64,000 nt of DNA. Origin: Monarcha castaneiventris obscurior (lineage: Eukaryota; Chordata; Aves; Passeriformes; Monarchidae). The notes below the pieces were generated by a model, which saw only the letters and a list, made by a program, of their open reading frames with translations, had not been told where the DNA came from and ran no database searches. The position numbers were made by a program, and so were the translations under genes. Each line of letters opens with the position of its first letter. The first letter of the stretch is position 1. The stretch lies in NCBI GenBank assembly GCA_026261815.1, contig JAMPIT010000230.1:6633001-6697000 (forward strand). The letters are read 5' to 3'. This document shows positions 25,981 to 39,600 of the stretch, piece after piece.

Positions 25981-26374
25981 ATTACCCATGTAGACTTTGA
26001 AAATATTTGCACAATTTTCTGGGTGGAAAAAATGGATAAAGATAAAAAATAAAATCCTGCAGTTGGTTCACAAAGAAGAACTATCATAGTTATAGCACAG
26101 GAAAAATACATGGGTTGTTTTTAAATGATTAGGCAATGCATGGATTTCTCTGGGACTTTTTTTATAAAAATAAGTACATTGAAAATAAGAATTGCATGTT
26201 ACTCAGGAGAATTACGAATAGATGACCATGAGAAATCACTCAAACTACTTCAGCTTTATTTTTCATTAGAAAGAGAACTGTGTTTAGGCAATTAATCACT
26301 ACACACTATGAAAAACAAGAAAATGGAAGCTAAAATTAAGTGAACATTTAACCAAATTCTACATTTTCAAATCA

Positions 26375-27240
26375 CAGGCCTGATGAAATTCATTTTTAGA
26401 AAGCACACTAAAGAAAATTTAGAGCACTTAAGAGGAGTTGTGGGAAAGAAATGTAACTCAAGGAGGTTGGAAAAAACAAATCAAAATACTTCTCTTCAGA
26501 ATGAGAGCAAATTGAAAGTTTTGGGAAATATGAACCAGTAGGTTTAAGCTGAAGTCTCAGAAAAACACTGGAGCAAATAAAAAGCACCCAGAAGACGGGA
26601 CAAGTTACATATGTATTGTCAACATAGATTTTTAAGTAACAGATTGCTGAACCAAGCTGATTTTCTCCATGACAGATAAGAGCCCTTGTGTGAAGGAACG
26701 AGTCAGTAGTTGTCTTATTTTCACCTTAGCAGGGCTTTTGGTACCATCTCACATGACACTCTCATCAGCAACTCTAAATGAACCCTCTGAAACTGGTAAA
26801 ATTATTTTGAAAAACATATTTAGACCTAGCAATGGATAAATGTCAAAACAGAATGGCAGAAATGGCTATATCAAGGAGGATTGTGAGATGGGACTGTCCT
26901 GGGTCTAGTAGTACTTATTGAGTAATTTCATTAATCATTTAGATGATGGAACCCAGTGAATGCTTATCAAATGCAACGTTTCTCTGCACACAACACAGGA
27001 CCTGCAGCTTCTTTCAAGCCCCTAGAAAAGAGGAATAAGATCAAAATAATCTTGTCAAATTGGACAATTGGCATAACAAAAAGGACATGATTCAGTAGGG
27101 ACAAATTTGAGATGTAGGGTAGGAACAATCAGCTGTACAAGATACAGAATAGTCATTTTGAATCTTCCTGATGAGAAATTTACGAATTTTAATGGACTAG
27201 CTACATGAGCCATCATTATCACACCTTTAAAAAGCATAAG
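26375..27240 (+). mobile_element. Older CR1/L3-like LINE fragment, reverse-transcriptase to post-RT region
   Basis: Over roughly 860 bp the order of recognisable pieces follows a CR1/L3-type LINE: GGCCTGATGAAATTCATTTT; AAAACACTGGAGCAAATAAA; a stretch translating roughly to YFHLSRAFGTISHDTLI (about 26720-26770); CTGTCCTGGGTCTAGTAGTA followed by a degenerate finiND-like stretch ending GATGATGGAA (26945); CAGTAGGGACAAATTTGAG; and GGAACAATCAGCTGTACAAG. It has many stops and indels and is far more diverged than the neighbouring CR1 3' end. Since the 3' end at 25715-25980 lies upstream, the two are separate insertions. Confidence 0.75.
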
Positions 27241-27246
27241 GTTTAG

Positions 27247-27320
27247 TAAATAGTACTTTTCTTAAATACATTAGGACTCTTATACCAAGTCCTAATGTAT
27301 TTAAATTTGTAAAGTATTTA
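27247..27320. other. Long near-perfect inverted repeat (hairpin)
   Basis: The arms TTAAATACATTAGGACT (27262-27278) and AGTCCTAATGTATTTAA (27288-27304) are perfect 17-bp complements around a 9-base loop. Outside them, TAAATAgtACTT (27247-27258) and AAGTATTTA (27312-27320) pair again with a two-base bulge. The whole is about 74 nt, the size of a microRNA precursor, and folds on either strand. It lies just beyond the old LINE. It could also be a tiny inverted-repeat element. Confidence 0.8.
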
Positions 27321-30300
27321 GAAATCCTTGGATGGAAAATAAACTGCAAGTTTATAATAATTTTATACATTCTTTGTGAAAGATTTTTTTTCTTCCACAA
27401 CACAAAAATATCAGGTTCATGTGAGGCAGAGAATCATGTAATTATGTAAAACTATCAGTCAGGGATGAATCATCACCAAAACAAGGTCTGACAATCTCTT
27501 TTCACAAGTAGATAGAGAAGCAGCTAGTAGCCATCTGGAAGCAGCAATTTCAGATGCTCACTTGATAACTCAAATCAAGTACAAGACTTACTTTCCCACC
27601 TTTGGAGCAGCAATGCCATCCTCGGATCCATATTACAAACAGAGCATGAGCATACTTGCTTAACACAAGAAATGCTTCCAGTTGGATAGCTGTAGCTTTA
27701 AAACTTTGAGCAAAACCCAAAAGATCAAAGATTTAATAACCTTCTTCATAACAAATGAAGCAAAAATGGATCCCTCCTGTTGTTACAATTACCATGCTTA
27801 TAAATACGTGTCTATGGCTTTCATGAGAGGTCCCTTACCTGAATTATTTTTTCTACAGTGAATTTTTATTCTTTTAAGTAGCTAATTATTACAATTTTAC
27901 ACAGATGCCTGTGAATTAACAGTTTGGTTTTTACTTAGGATAGACCAAAGGGAGTGGCAAAAGTGACAAAACAGTCCTCCTCATCTCTTTAGTTTCTACA
28001 GCCAGTGTTCCTTCCAGCTGCCTATCTATAAAATTACAACTCCCAGGATTCTTTAAGAGAGAAAGGTTTTTGCAGAGAAAATATTTAGTCCTGGGGATAA
28101 AAGATGACAAAATCTTTATAAATGTGCTAAATTTTTTATCACACCAAAATAACAAATGCAAGCTTATATCTAGAATTTTAAAAATTCCTTGTGATTATTT
28201 TATGATCATACATATACAGGACATTTCTAACCCTTTTCTCATTTCCAGCCTTTGCTGACTTTTAATCACACACACAGATATATTAGTACACACACACAGA
28301 GCAACCTGAAGCAAAGGCAAATGATAGATGAGCTGTGAGGCCATATTGATTCCCTCTGCTGTAATGCAAGTCAGGAGTGAAGTACAGCATCCTTATTAGA
28401 GATGCTGTCCATTAACTTTTCCTTGCTCTACAAGTCCTTAATTATAACATATTAGTAGTGTATGCCTGAGTGAGCACTGCTCTAATTTGAAACTGAAACA
28501 ATGCTTGCATCCCACTGCGAGCAATATTAATTAACATCTTTCTTCTGTCTTCCCTGAACTCTCCTCCTGACATTTCCAGGTAAAGTTAGATAAAAATGTA
28601 TGTCAATATGTAAAAGCTGGCTATCAGCAAATACGCCATGTAACTGAAGTACTGGATGTTGAACATCAATTAAAATAGTTTCCCTTTGGAAACTGTGTGT
28701 GTTTATCCCTAATATATCATATTATGGTCTTTGTTAATAACAGTGATCATAGCAGGCAGTCTTTGCACATTTGACAAGTTGATAATATCACAAAAGATAT
28801 ATGCATGCTTCCTGGGATCTTAAGTAAGGTAAGAACTCATTTGTCCATTTATTGATATACCAGCTAAGGCAAAAAGAGAAATACATAGTTAAAAAATTGC
28901 AAATTGAAGTGGTCCATTACTGTTCTGATGACAACTAGATTAAGCAAAGTTTGACTGTGAGATGCAAAATTCAAATTATGTCAAATTAAATGTTTTCTAG
29001 ACATGCCCCATATTTGAGAGAATACATTGGTTGGCCTTGAAGTTTTTTGTTCTTTTTTAAGAATTTTCACTTTTTTCAGCTACCTGGATAAAAGATCTCA
29101 ATAGTATTAAAAGGCCATACTGAACCACCTTCTAAAAACATTTTTTCCATCTGAATTATTATATTCCTATGCAGCATATAACAAATACAAGCATATCAAT
29201 CAACAGCAGAGGCCAATTCTGGCTTCTTTTTTTTCTGCTGTCTGAAAAGCAAGTCAGTAGGTTTTTTTAATGGAGCACCCTTCTATAGAAAACAGGTTCT
29301 TTGTAATATAATTATCTAGTTGAAAATATGGGGGGAGTGCCAGATATTAAGTTCTGATCACCTTTAACAAGAGGAACTCAATTTGTAATTTAACTGCCCC
29401 CAGTGCAACTTAAAATAACTTGACAATACATTTTCAATTAACATGTAAGTACATTAAGCTCATGTAAAATTCAAAAAGCATGAAACTGAATTAATACATA
29501 AATATAGTTCAAGATCTTGGAGACATTCACACAGCATGCAGAAACAGATCCTTGTGTGCTACCTGCTCTTGAGCACATATTCCTGACTTCAATTCCTTAC
29601 TATAATTTAGTAAATGAACAGATTTCCCTCATTTCTTGTGTAAGATATCTGCAAAAGGATGCAAATTTATCACAGCCAATCACATACACTGGCTCATCAC
29701 TCCCAGCTGCAGGGTGTCACACAACCAGCTCCCAGTTCCAGTGTTGGCTAAGATGACAACATCACCAAACTGCAGGTGGCTGAATGTCCATTGATCTTCC
29801 ATTATCAGGTGAGTATCACCCAAGACTACTTACACTCACCTTCTAAGGGGCCAAGGGATATGATCACCTGCAACCCCTGAGATACAAGAGATGGTCCTAT
29901 CTTATCCAGGCACAATTCCAGCTTTTGTGGCTTCACCTGTCCTCGAAACTCAAGTCCCAAGAGTAAGACTGTGGTTTCGTGTCCAGTGGCTTCAAAGAAG
30001 GCGCATCCTCAGGTGGTTTACAAGCCAAACGCTTATCAACTACAGCAAATGAAAGAATAAATGCAAAGCCTAAATATTGACTGGGGGTGACTTTTTAAAA
30101 ACAGGATGTGGTGGCAGAGATTTCTGAGCAGATCCTGGTATGGTGCCAACCAAGTTTTAATGGAACAGTTCCAGTGAGAATTCAGGTTTTCCTCATTGTG
30201 AGGGCTATTTCTGTTTTACTTTCCATTACAAAGGCAAGACAACTCTTGTGTTTATGTGACAGAGAAGCAGATTCTTGGTAGAAGACAAGAGGCAGAGCTC

Positions 30301-32108
30301 ACTTTTCTTCTGCTTGGACTTAGCCCCAAAAGCTTGGGGGACTTGTAGGGGAGGGGCTACAGGGATTTGGACCCTCATGTAACAGTGTCTTAGGTGTTTT
30401 CTGACCACTGGTGGAAGAGCACTGCTAATGTACAAAGTACCGTGAAAAAAACAAACCGAAACTCGAGTCACACCTAATAATACAAAGCAGACCTCATTCA
30501 TTTAAATTGATAAACCAAGAAGTTAACGGAGTCTGACTTTATGTTAATTAGTGGTGGTGAGACAAAGGGAAATAAAGTAGCGTTCTTTGAACCACAGCAA
30601 CAGGACTATAAAAAAGTATTTTATAGGCTTTGAGAAAGGGTGTGAGAATGTAGTTGAATAAAAAAGGAAAATATTAAAAATTAATAGAATCTGGTTAATA
30701 CTGTGCTGACCACCTATGGAGAATTATGACAGCAGCAAGTTCTACAGATAATTGCTGTGGTATTTAAGGTTAAATCCAGCCACCTCCAAAACCTAAAATG
30801 ATTCAGGCTAGCCAGAAATGCCAAACAGCTTTGCACAAAATACTTCAGTATTTGCACAACAAATTTTCAACAAACCCACTTACAAGTAGGTGCAATTCCC
30901 ACAATACTGATGTCACTGTATTTAGTATAAAGCCCAATGATTCATAAACAAATGTGCTACTAGGTGTCTTAATTGCTGCCCTTTAACTAAAACTAAGAAA
31001 AGACTTTTGAATCAGATATAAACATTCACCAAAACCCAAATCAGTCTGCTGTGCAATCCCAAAATAAGGTACTGCTCTATTCAGGAATAAATTTCAACAT
31101 GGTACGTGGAACAGAGATCCTTGCACCATCGTCAAATGTCCTCAGACTTACTCACTTTTTTAAAAATCACCTGGGGACGAGTCAAACATCAAACTCATTG
31201 TGTTTTGCCACTAAAAGGAAAATATATTTCTTTTTCCAGCTTTACATGGTTATGTAAAGAATATCACCTGCTGCACCATATACTTGTGTGATGAAGGACA
31301 AAAAATAGCAGGAAAAAAGTCTAATTGTATTTATGTTAAAACATAAAAATGCACTGAAAAAGACATTGATAGCATCAGTATAAAAGTCCAGAACCACACA
31401 ATCCAAGCCATTCATTCTTACACAGACTATTTACTTTTTTAATTGTTCCAACTTGCATTCAGTACAAAAAGCAGTATTACAAATCAGACTATCATTTTAT
31501 TTACAATATTCTCATTAGAGGTCTGAACTCATGCCCTCCAGTCCAAATCTGTGATATAAAAGCAAACATTTTGAAAGACTGCAGAATGCTTAACACCCAA
31601 AAATACAACAGCGACTTGCAGTGCCCAAACCAGTCACATCCCATGGGCACGCTCAGAAAAAAGCATCAAATTCCTTTTCTGTATCTTGTCAGGGCAGGAA
31701 TCACAGCATCCCCTAGTGGGAATAACCAGACAATTAAGACCACAACATACATTTTTACAGAGATGCAGCACAAGTATGACCCTCGCTGACCTGAAGACTC
31801 TACAAGCGCTGCGTGCCTGTGTAAATTCCCAGTATGAAACCACTGGGAGACAGAGTGCAAGTGAAAGTTCACCCAATGGCCAAAAAACACCAGCAAAGCC
31901 ATATCTTTTTCTTCATTGCAAAAATATGATCCCCACTGCCATTATTCTTGGTAACAAACTGGAACTGCCTCTGAACAAGGCAGGAGCCCAGTTCATTGAG
32001 TGTGCTGAGAGCACCGACTGGGCCCAAATGCATAAAGGGAGGGTATTCTCTGTATCTTTCTTAAAAGCAGCTCTTGGCTGGAAGGAACTGTGAGGGAGTT
32101 ACACTTAG
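27321..32108. other. Intronic unique sequence
   Basis: Short CA runs at 28267-28302. The stretch 28300-28720 is free of recognisable repeats. A 37-nt segment at 29840-29876 (minus) has good splice-like borders and is treated under findings. Nothing else identified. Confidence 0.4.
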
Positions 32109-32150
32109 GCATATATATATATACGCACACACACACATATATATATTTTC
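32109..32150. repeat. Compound TA/CA microsatellite
   Basis: A (TA)n run, then ACGCACACACACACA, then (TA)n again, about 40 bp in all. The mirror-like layout (TA, CA, TA) allows local pairing of the two TA arms. Confidence 0.85.
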
Positions 32151-35100
32151 ATACCCTACTGACTAGCAGTTGTGCTCCGGGAATAAGAAGTCTACGTTCT
32201 TCAGTCTGAAGGGGGTTCACTCCCTGATCTGCCATATCACAGGATGGTCCCAGGCTATTAGACTTCAAGAGGGGTTGGGACAACTCTCCTTTTTGCTGAA
32301 GCCACACCAATGAATAGAAAAGCTTCATGGAGCCAGAAAGAGAGCAAAAGGAAAAGTATGACTCTGCACCCTAATAGGATATTCAGTTGGAGAGCATGCA
32401 ATTATACTTTCCAGCTTCTTCCCCCAAGGTTGTTAATGTATTGTACATTGAGTAGCTATTCAGCGAAAATTTGACATTATCTTGGGAACAGGACTCAATC
32501 ACAGCATAACCACAAGGGTACAATCCTGCTCCCTTGCCTTCTTTTTCCAGCTCTGAAAATCTTGTCTTTTCTATACAATGGCTTTAGCAAAAGGCAAAGT
32601 CTGTCTTCGCTCTGTGCAGTCTGTAGCTTAATAATTACTGTGCTGCCCCTAGGAGTTAACAAGATCTTAGGCTGTATTTGTGGGTGTTCCTGCTGACACT
32701 TTTTAAACTGTTGGCATGTCTAATCAACCATGGTTTGAGAGGGGAAGGGTGCAAGGCAACAACTCCCATTGCCAGCAGAGGTCTGTCCTCCCTGTTTGCT
32801 TGTGGTGTCAGAGTCTGTGGCCAAGGTTACGCTGTGTTTTGCTGTTCACTTGCCCAACATGACTGGTAAGTGCTTTACCTAATTAGAGCAAGTTTCCTTC
32901 ACAGGGGGTAGGTTTTCCATTTCCCTTTCAGACAATCAAAGGAAGGAGACAGGAGTTATCCTGGGGAGTGCTGACTGCATTAGGTTCTTTGTACCTGCCA
33001 GATCTTTTGTTTTGCCTGCCAGTACCAGGAGCTGGCCATTATCCAAGACAGCATGGATGGGATTCATAAGGTTAAAAACAGGTCTCGTGTACAGACACAG
33101 TCATCCTATCCACTGTGTTTGCAGAGCTGCAGTCAAGGGAACAATTTATCTTCTCTTACTGAAAAGACCTAAAGCATGTTAGATCAGCTACCACCAAAAA
33201 CCTGCCTATTTTACTCTCAACTACATGGCAACATCTGGGCAGCCAGCTCAGAGATTGATATCCAAACTGCAAATATCTACGGTTAAGGCTGATGAATCCC
33301 CCTCCACATGTATCCTTCTCTGACTTTATCCTTTCTCCTTCTATATGCTGACATCAACATACTAACCACAATCCTTCTTTGGGCCAAAGCAGAAGACAAA
33401 CCAGCCCCTGAAATATACTGGGTTATTTCATAGCACTTTGGGTAGATTTCAGCTTCAATAAGTATTGGACCAAATCTTATAAACTTAGAGGTTCTCTTCC
33501 AGTATCTCACTCCCTACTCAGCTCTCACTAATTTAAATAGCAAATTGAAGTAAGTCTCATCATCAGAAAATCCAAGTACTCATCACAAATTTGCAGTGCA
33601 ACCATAAACTTAAATCTGTATGTTGTACCCAAAGGAAAAAAGAGAGCACAGTTCACCCATTAGATCTAATGAAAAATTTCAAAAGCCCATCACTAGTTTT
33701 GCAAAGGAAATTAAACATACATACCTACTTTGTTAACTGTTGAAGATGTTTTTCAAACTGGAATGTCAGACTGAACCTTGCCTATACCATTGATTTCTGG
33801 AAGAACATCCTCTGCAGTGGCAATTTCCTTTCAAGGAGAAGTATAATTGAATGGACTAGGCTAGGAATGGCTATCATATACAACACAGACTTTTTAACAT
33901 GGTAAGATTGCTGAACTAAACCCATATATTATTCTGAGACAAAATTTATGCAAAAAAGATTAATTAAGGAACCTGACTAGAATGCTTCCAAAAGTGAGGC
34001 ATGACTTGGCCAGGAAAAACAAAAAAGTTCCCTACAAAGCAAGCAGTGAACAAAGAATTAATTTAGAAAGTGACCCAGGACTGAAATCTTCTAGTCTTTC
34101 CCAAACCTCCTCTGCTCAGGGTATTTTAATGAAAATCCTCCCTCACCCTCATTATTATAAAGTGCAGCTCTGCTGTTAATGGCAAGGCTATGATTAATGC
34201 AACAGCTCTGCTCTAGGAATTGGGTTATTTAGCTCTGAGGTGGTCAGATCTGATTAGGGCCATGTTAAAAATGACAGTGATGGCTCAAACTCCATCGTAA
34301 CAAGCCGTGTCACCCACAGTAGTATGCAGTTCAGAAACAGGCCAGAAACAGTGCAGAACATGATTTGTCTTGTTCCAAAACTGTATTCCAAATGTTCTTT
34401 AGTGCAGTAACAGAACCCTTTATTCCCGAATTGCAGTCTGTGTGCTCCTATGCACTGATATAGCAAGTGACCCAAACTGCTCCTTTGCTTTGCAAAAATT
34501 GAACAGCCAGAGTTCAGGCCAGAAGAGATGATTTGGCCATTTAACCAAACTGCTCATGCCTCTCAGACTCCAGCTTCATTCCTCTCTTCTTATCAACTGC
34601 CCAAAATTGCAGAAAATATACATTCAACTCAAATATATTTAAATTGAGATACTGATGTGTGGTATCTGCTGAGCTTTAAAATACTATCACACAACAGTCA
34701 TGCAATCGTACCATATTCTTTGAAAAAATGAACAAACTGAATTTTATGTACTTTATTGTTTTCTCTAGCTTAAAATCATTTCAGCTACTCTTGTCTGTCT
34801 CCATTCCAATTTTTGACAATAATTTAAAATTATAGCATCCCATGACAGTTTTATGCAGCATTCTCATAGCAGCCTTGCCATTAGACTTGATGAAAGTTAA
34901 ATCAAATCCAAATCCCAAGTCCCCAGATTGCGCTCTGTTCTCACATCATGAATTATGTTAAACTTCTTTTGCCACAATAACAGAGTAAAAGCAGGTGTCC
35001 TCACCTGCTTTGCAGTGCGCACTTTCTCCTTCAAGAAGTACCTCTTCACATTTGGGAGCTTGGAAGCACAAAAACAGCCATGCCCTCATCAAAATCCATT

Positions 35101-36614
35101 CTGACCATTCCTTGGGTCATTCACAATTATTTGTTTTTAGGAAAGTAATTATATATTTTTTTCCTAATCATTTTCAAAACAGACTAAAGCTTAACCCTAT
35201 CCTAAAATCCAGTTCATGACTAGTTTGACATTGGTCAACTCTAGCTCAGAACAAGGCCAAACCAACCAAGCCATATTCCTACCTTTTTTTTTTTTTTTTT
35301 GCTAGCACCTATTAGCGCCTACTTCAAAATATTTTGACTTTGTGACATTATTTAAAAAGCAGGTATCTATCTGTTAAATGAGCTTATATCATAGTTAGAT
35401 TTTTTTCCCCAATAGTTATGCTGGATTCACATCCCTAAATCTTTTAGGGAATTTTTATTCCCTTAATAATAGTAACAGTGACACTACAGGTGGGTTTTCT
35501 TTACTTCACGAGACGGCAAGAGAGAGAACAGAACATGAAAAGATAATTACATTCTGCATTTTTCTGGAAAAATAGATTTAAATTCATTAATATATTTTTA
35601 AAATATAATTGATATTTTAATTTAATTAACATATTTTAACGTATTAAAGAAGCAGAAATTAAGAAAAATCAACAAAAGCTTCATAGACCCACATTCTGGC
35701 TTTAACAATTGTATTCTCAGAGTATATTAGATCATTACTGCTTAGTTTTGTTCATACTTTCCACATCCTCACAATCCCAGTCTCCTTTTGTTTTCTATGT
35801 CCACTGGAAGGAGGAAAGGAAGCTCCTTTCCCTCCTGCCTGTATTGCATTTACAACATGACTGGAGCTCCCTGCTACTGGAGCTGTACAAATAGTGAAAA
35901 CATGGAAGCGTGCAAGATGTGAGTATGTTGATTATTCACTTACATAAACACATACCTTACCTGCAAATTCACATGTTCACAATTTCTTACTATTGAATTT
36001 TTAAAACAACCAAACAACAAACCACAAATCCCCAAGTCCAGCTCTGTCTTCACTACAATCTCTGCTGCAATGACAGATCTAGTTAGCTTCCTAATTTGCT
36101 TTCTGAGAACTTAAAACTATTGCTTAACTTAAATTTAGGTGCCAATTTCATTGCAGATGTTCAGCTTGCTGCTTTGGTTAAAGGATTTGCAATTACATTC
36201 TGTAGATTTGTTCTTAACTGTCAGCTCTATTATCAATAAAGCAGAACTAAGTTCTGGCTCAGTGTCATCTCTGCCTTCTTGACTTATGCATGAACCTGAG
36301 CTTTTTGTCTGGTTGGGAAGAAAAACAGCCACAATATGGGAGCTTAATTTATTGAAAATGAAAGAACAAATTAAGAAGTTAAGGAGGTTTTTTGGGTTTT
36401 TTTTTTTTAATTTGAGCTTCTATGCCTCAATAACAATTTCTTCATTTTTATATAAACTTTATGTGTTTATATGTGTATTTGTTGGGGGATTTTTAGGTGT
36501 TTGGGGTTTTTTTTGCTTGCAACACCTGTTCCTTCAATATGCAAAGCTTGCTAAATTAAATTATGATACTGTACACCTGCACTTTTTTCTGCTGCCAGAA
36601 GGCATCCCTCCATG

Positions 36615-36637
36615 GAAAAAAAAAAAAAAAAAAAAAA
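36615..36637. repeat. Poly-A run, 23 bases
   Basis: An uninterrupted A23 followed by GGAGAGAAAAAGC. No recognisable element precedes it. Confidence 0.85.
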
Positions 36638-39600
36638 GGAGAGAAAAAGCTGACCTTTCAGTCCAGACAGTTTTTGCTTTGGCATGGCTGCCCCTTGCAT
36701 TACCAGCAAGATTCTTTTAAAGTATTAAATTATGACAGGTTTAATTTCTGAAAAACTCAAGTAATTCCAAAGAAGACTAATGATAACCAGCTTTTAAATA
36801 CTTGCAAATACTTAATTTTTGGCACTATTATGAAGTGATCCAGAGCCTACCAAATGCATCAGGAGTTAAAGGCACTTGCCACATTGGGACACCTGGACTT
36901 TGGGGTTTTCCTCCCAGCATTGTATTGGGGCTTAACAACCTTTAACATTAAGACTACTGGTTTATAGAAAAGTGATCTGATAAGTCCAACCTTTAGGGGA
37001 CAGAAACAATCTCCCTTACATATGACATGTAAAAATCCCAGCTAGAGTTCTGGGTAGCAGTGAGATCAGCAAATGCCTGGACAGAGACTGATTCATCTTT
37101 TCATTCCCAGAAGGAGGCCCTCAGCTGAACCCAACCCTAAGTAGCCTGAATCCTTTCTGAAAAGCTGTCCCCAAAACTTTCTTCAAAATTCAAATGAAAC
37201 CATAACGCCCAGTTTAAAAATATATATTTACCTATTCCAACACTACTGAAGTTTCATTGAAGTTTGGCCAAAGTTTCAGGCCTGTTTTATTGTCCAAACT
37301 CCGGACAAGCTGTGATCCACAGGAGTTCCAATTATGCACTAGACTTACATCTTTACAAGCCTTATTCACTGCAAGATAAAAGTAGTCAGCTAAGTAGCTG
37401 CATCCTCCTACACCACACACCTTACAGTGAGTCAAGCACACCAAAATGGTTATGTAATTTAATTACACCCTTGGATACTGCCTTTAAAAGCAGGTTGCAC
37501 TTTTAGAGATTGGAAGCCACATAAAGCCTTCTAAGAAGTGCCACAAGTCCACCACTCATTGCACAGAGAGCACACATTGGTTCTGTCTTCTGCTAGGACC
37601 AAGCTGACCTGGGAGGTGAAGAATTTCAAAAGAATTTCAGTTATCTCCCATTTTGCATACTTAACCCCAAATTTAAACAACAACAACAAAATCTATTTCT
37701 AGCAAATATTAAACCTCCACATTTTCTCAAAGCAGAGAAAGTTTAATACAGCACCTTGTTTGTAAACAAAAAAAGCTCAACTCTTGCATCGAAGTTCCAG
37801 TTTATTTTTATGCAGGCTGTTTCCATTTTAGAAAAATGCTGCTCTTATTGGGAATCACTAGATTTTTTAATAGTACAACTATTTATTCCTGAATGATATC
37901 ATTAAAAGAACACATTTACTCTGTGAAGAATGCAGTCCAGCCAAAATATGTTGTTATTATTACAGACAATGGTGAGCTTTTCCACATGTTCCCAACTGTG
38001 TTTTAGTTTGCTGACTCAAACACGCTTAACAAAAGATAGTACAGCCTTGATTTATTGCTCAAGTCTCTCTTAATTACCTCCTCTGAAAAAAACCCCAGAA
38101 TTAATTTGATTTTGACTTTCTATTCATTTATACTATTTAGTTTCTAATGTGGAAAAATTGAGCATTTCAAACCCCACACTTCCTGTAGCAGCGCGTGAAC
38201 TGCAATGCGGACGACAAGTTCATTAAACTCCATTACTTCAAATGAGGTTCCAGAATAGTAGCAGCAGAGGCCATGGCTCAGACCCCTGCAGTGAGAGCCA
38301 AACTGAAATGCCCACAAAGCATGGAAAAATAATTCTAGTTCTGGAGCTGAGCTAATGAGGAAGCTCAGCCTCACAGGTAAGGCAAAATTTCTGGCAGCAA
38401 GCACAGTGGTTCCCTGTTCCCCAAAGAGGATTTTATGGATGCCTGTCACCCTCCCTCACATAACTATGCAGGCATGGTCCTTATCCACCAAGCTTACTGA
38501 ATCCCAAAGGGCTCTAAAACCAGAGAAAACAGATCTGGACCAAGGAGACCACCACATGCTCCTGGCTGGGGAGAAAGATGAGACAGGAATCACCCCAGTG
38601 GTGAATTGCACCCTAAAATTCACTCTGAGGAGAATTACTTATGTCAAGTACAACACAATTACACCATGCAGCTGCACAGGATCCAGTTTCAAGACCTGTA
38701 TGGTCACCTTCATTTTGCTAGAAAACAAATAATAACAAAAGTTTTTGTGTGTTGCCAACATAATTTGGTGTGCTTACTTTGCAAAGGTAAATAGTAAATT
38801 TAAAGGAAGGTCTGAAATTAGTGAATGTAGCACAGTATTCACAGAATTCTGGCAAAGTGCTTAATTTTGTGAAATTTCTTTCACAGAAGACTTTCCCCCT
38901 CAGAGTGCACTGTGCATTGTTCCCTCAGCTCAATTTTTGTGGCATTTACAAAGTAAAATGGACAGGGAATTAATAATTTACATACTTATGTGGAAATCAT
39001 TACTCTAACTTTCCTGTTAAGAAAAAAAACCCACAAAACGAACATCTGAATTCGTCACAGAAGCAGCTGCATGTTTGGCACAATTGATTTTCTCATTTTA
39101 AATTAAGACAAATGGTTTCAGATGGATTGATTCAAGATAATTATTTCAAGGTATTTACCAAACTTCATAAAGGTACATTATACACACTAAAAATGCAACC
39201 CACTTCCTTGCTTCTGCTCTACAGTTTTCTTCTTCCTATGCAATACAATAATGCTATGCCTGAGAGCTTGGAAGGTGGAAGCAACCCCTGTGAGTCATTT
39301 ACATTTCGTTCAAATGTCTTGCTAATAGAGCAAGCATTGCAAATTAAAGCATTTACTACATAGATGGTAATATGAGTGCCATTGCTTTTCAAAGTATCTC
39401 TCAGAGACTCAACATTGCACCTAAAGATTCTACATGCTATGTCAAACACTTGAAAAAGAATAAAATTCATGTAGGCTATACTCCTTAAGCCAGTCCTTTG
39501 TACCTACGTGTTATGACACAATATTTTATCCCTCTGGAACCATTTCTCCATTCAGTTTTAGGCATCTCGATGTAGCTGTAGAGGGTGTGAATTGATTTCT

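Noticed and set aside
36286..36720. 144-codon plus-strand frame
   Set aside because: It runs through T-rich and A23 homopolymer tracts, which supply most of its Phe and Lys residues.
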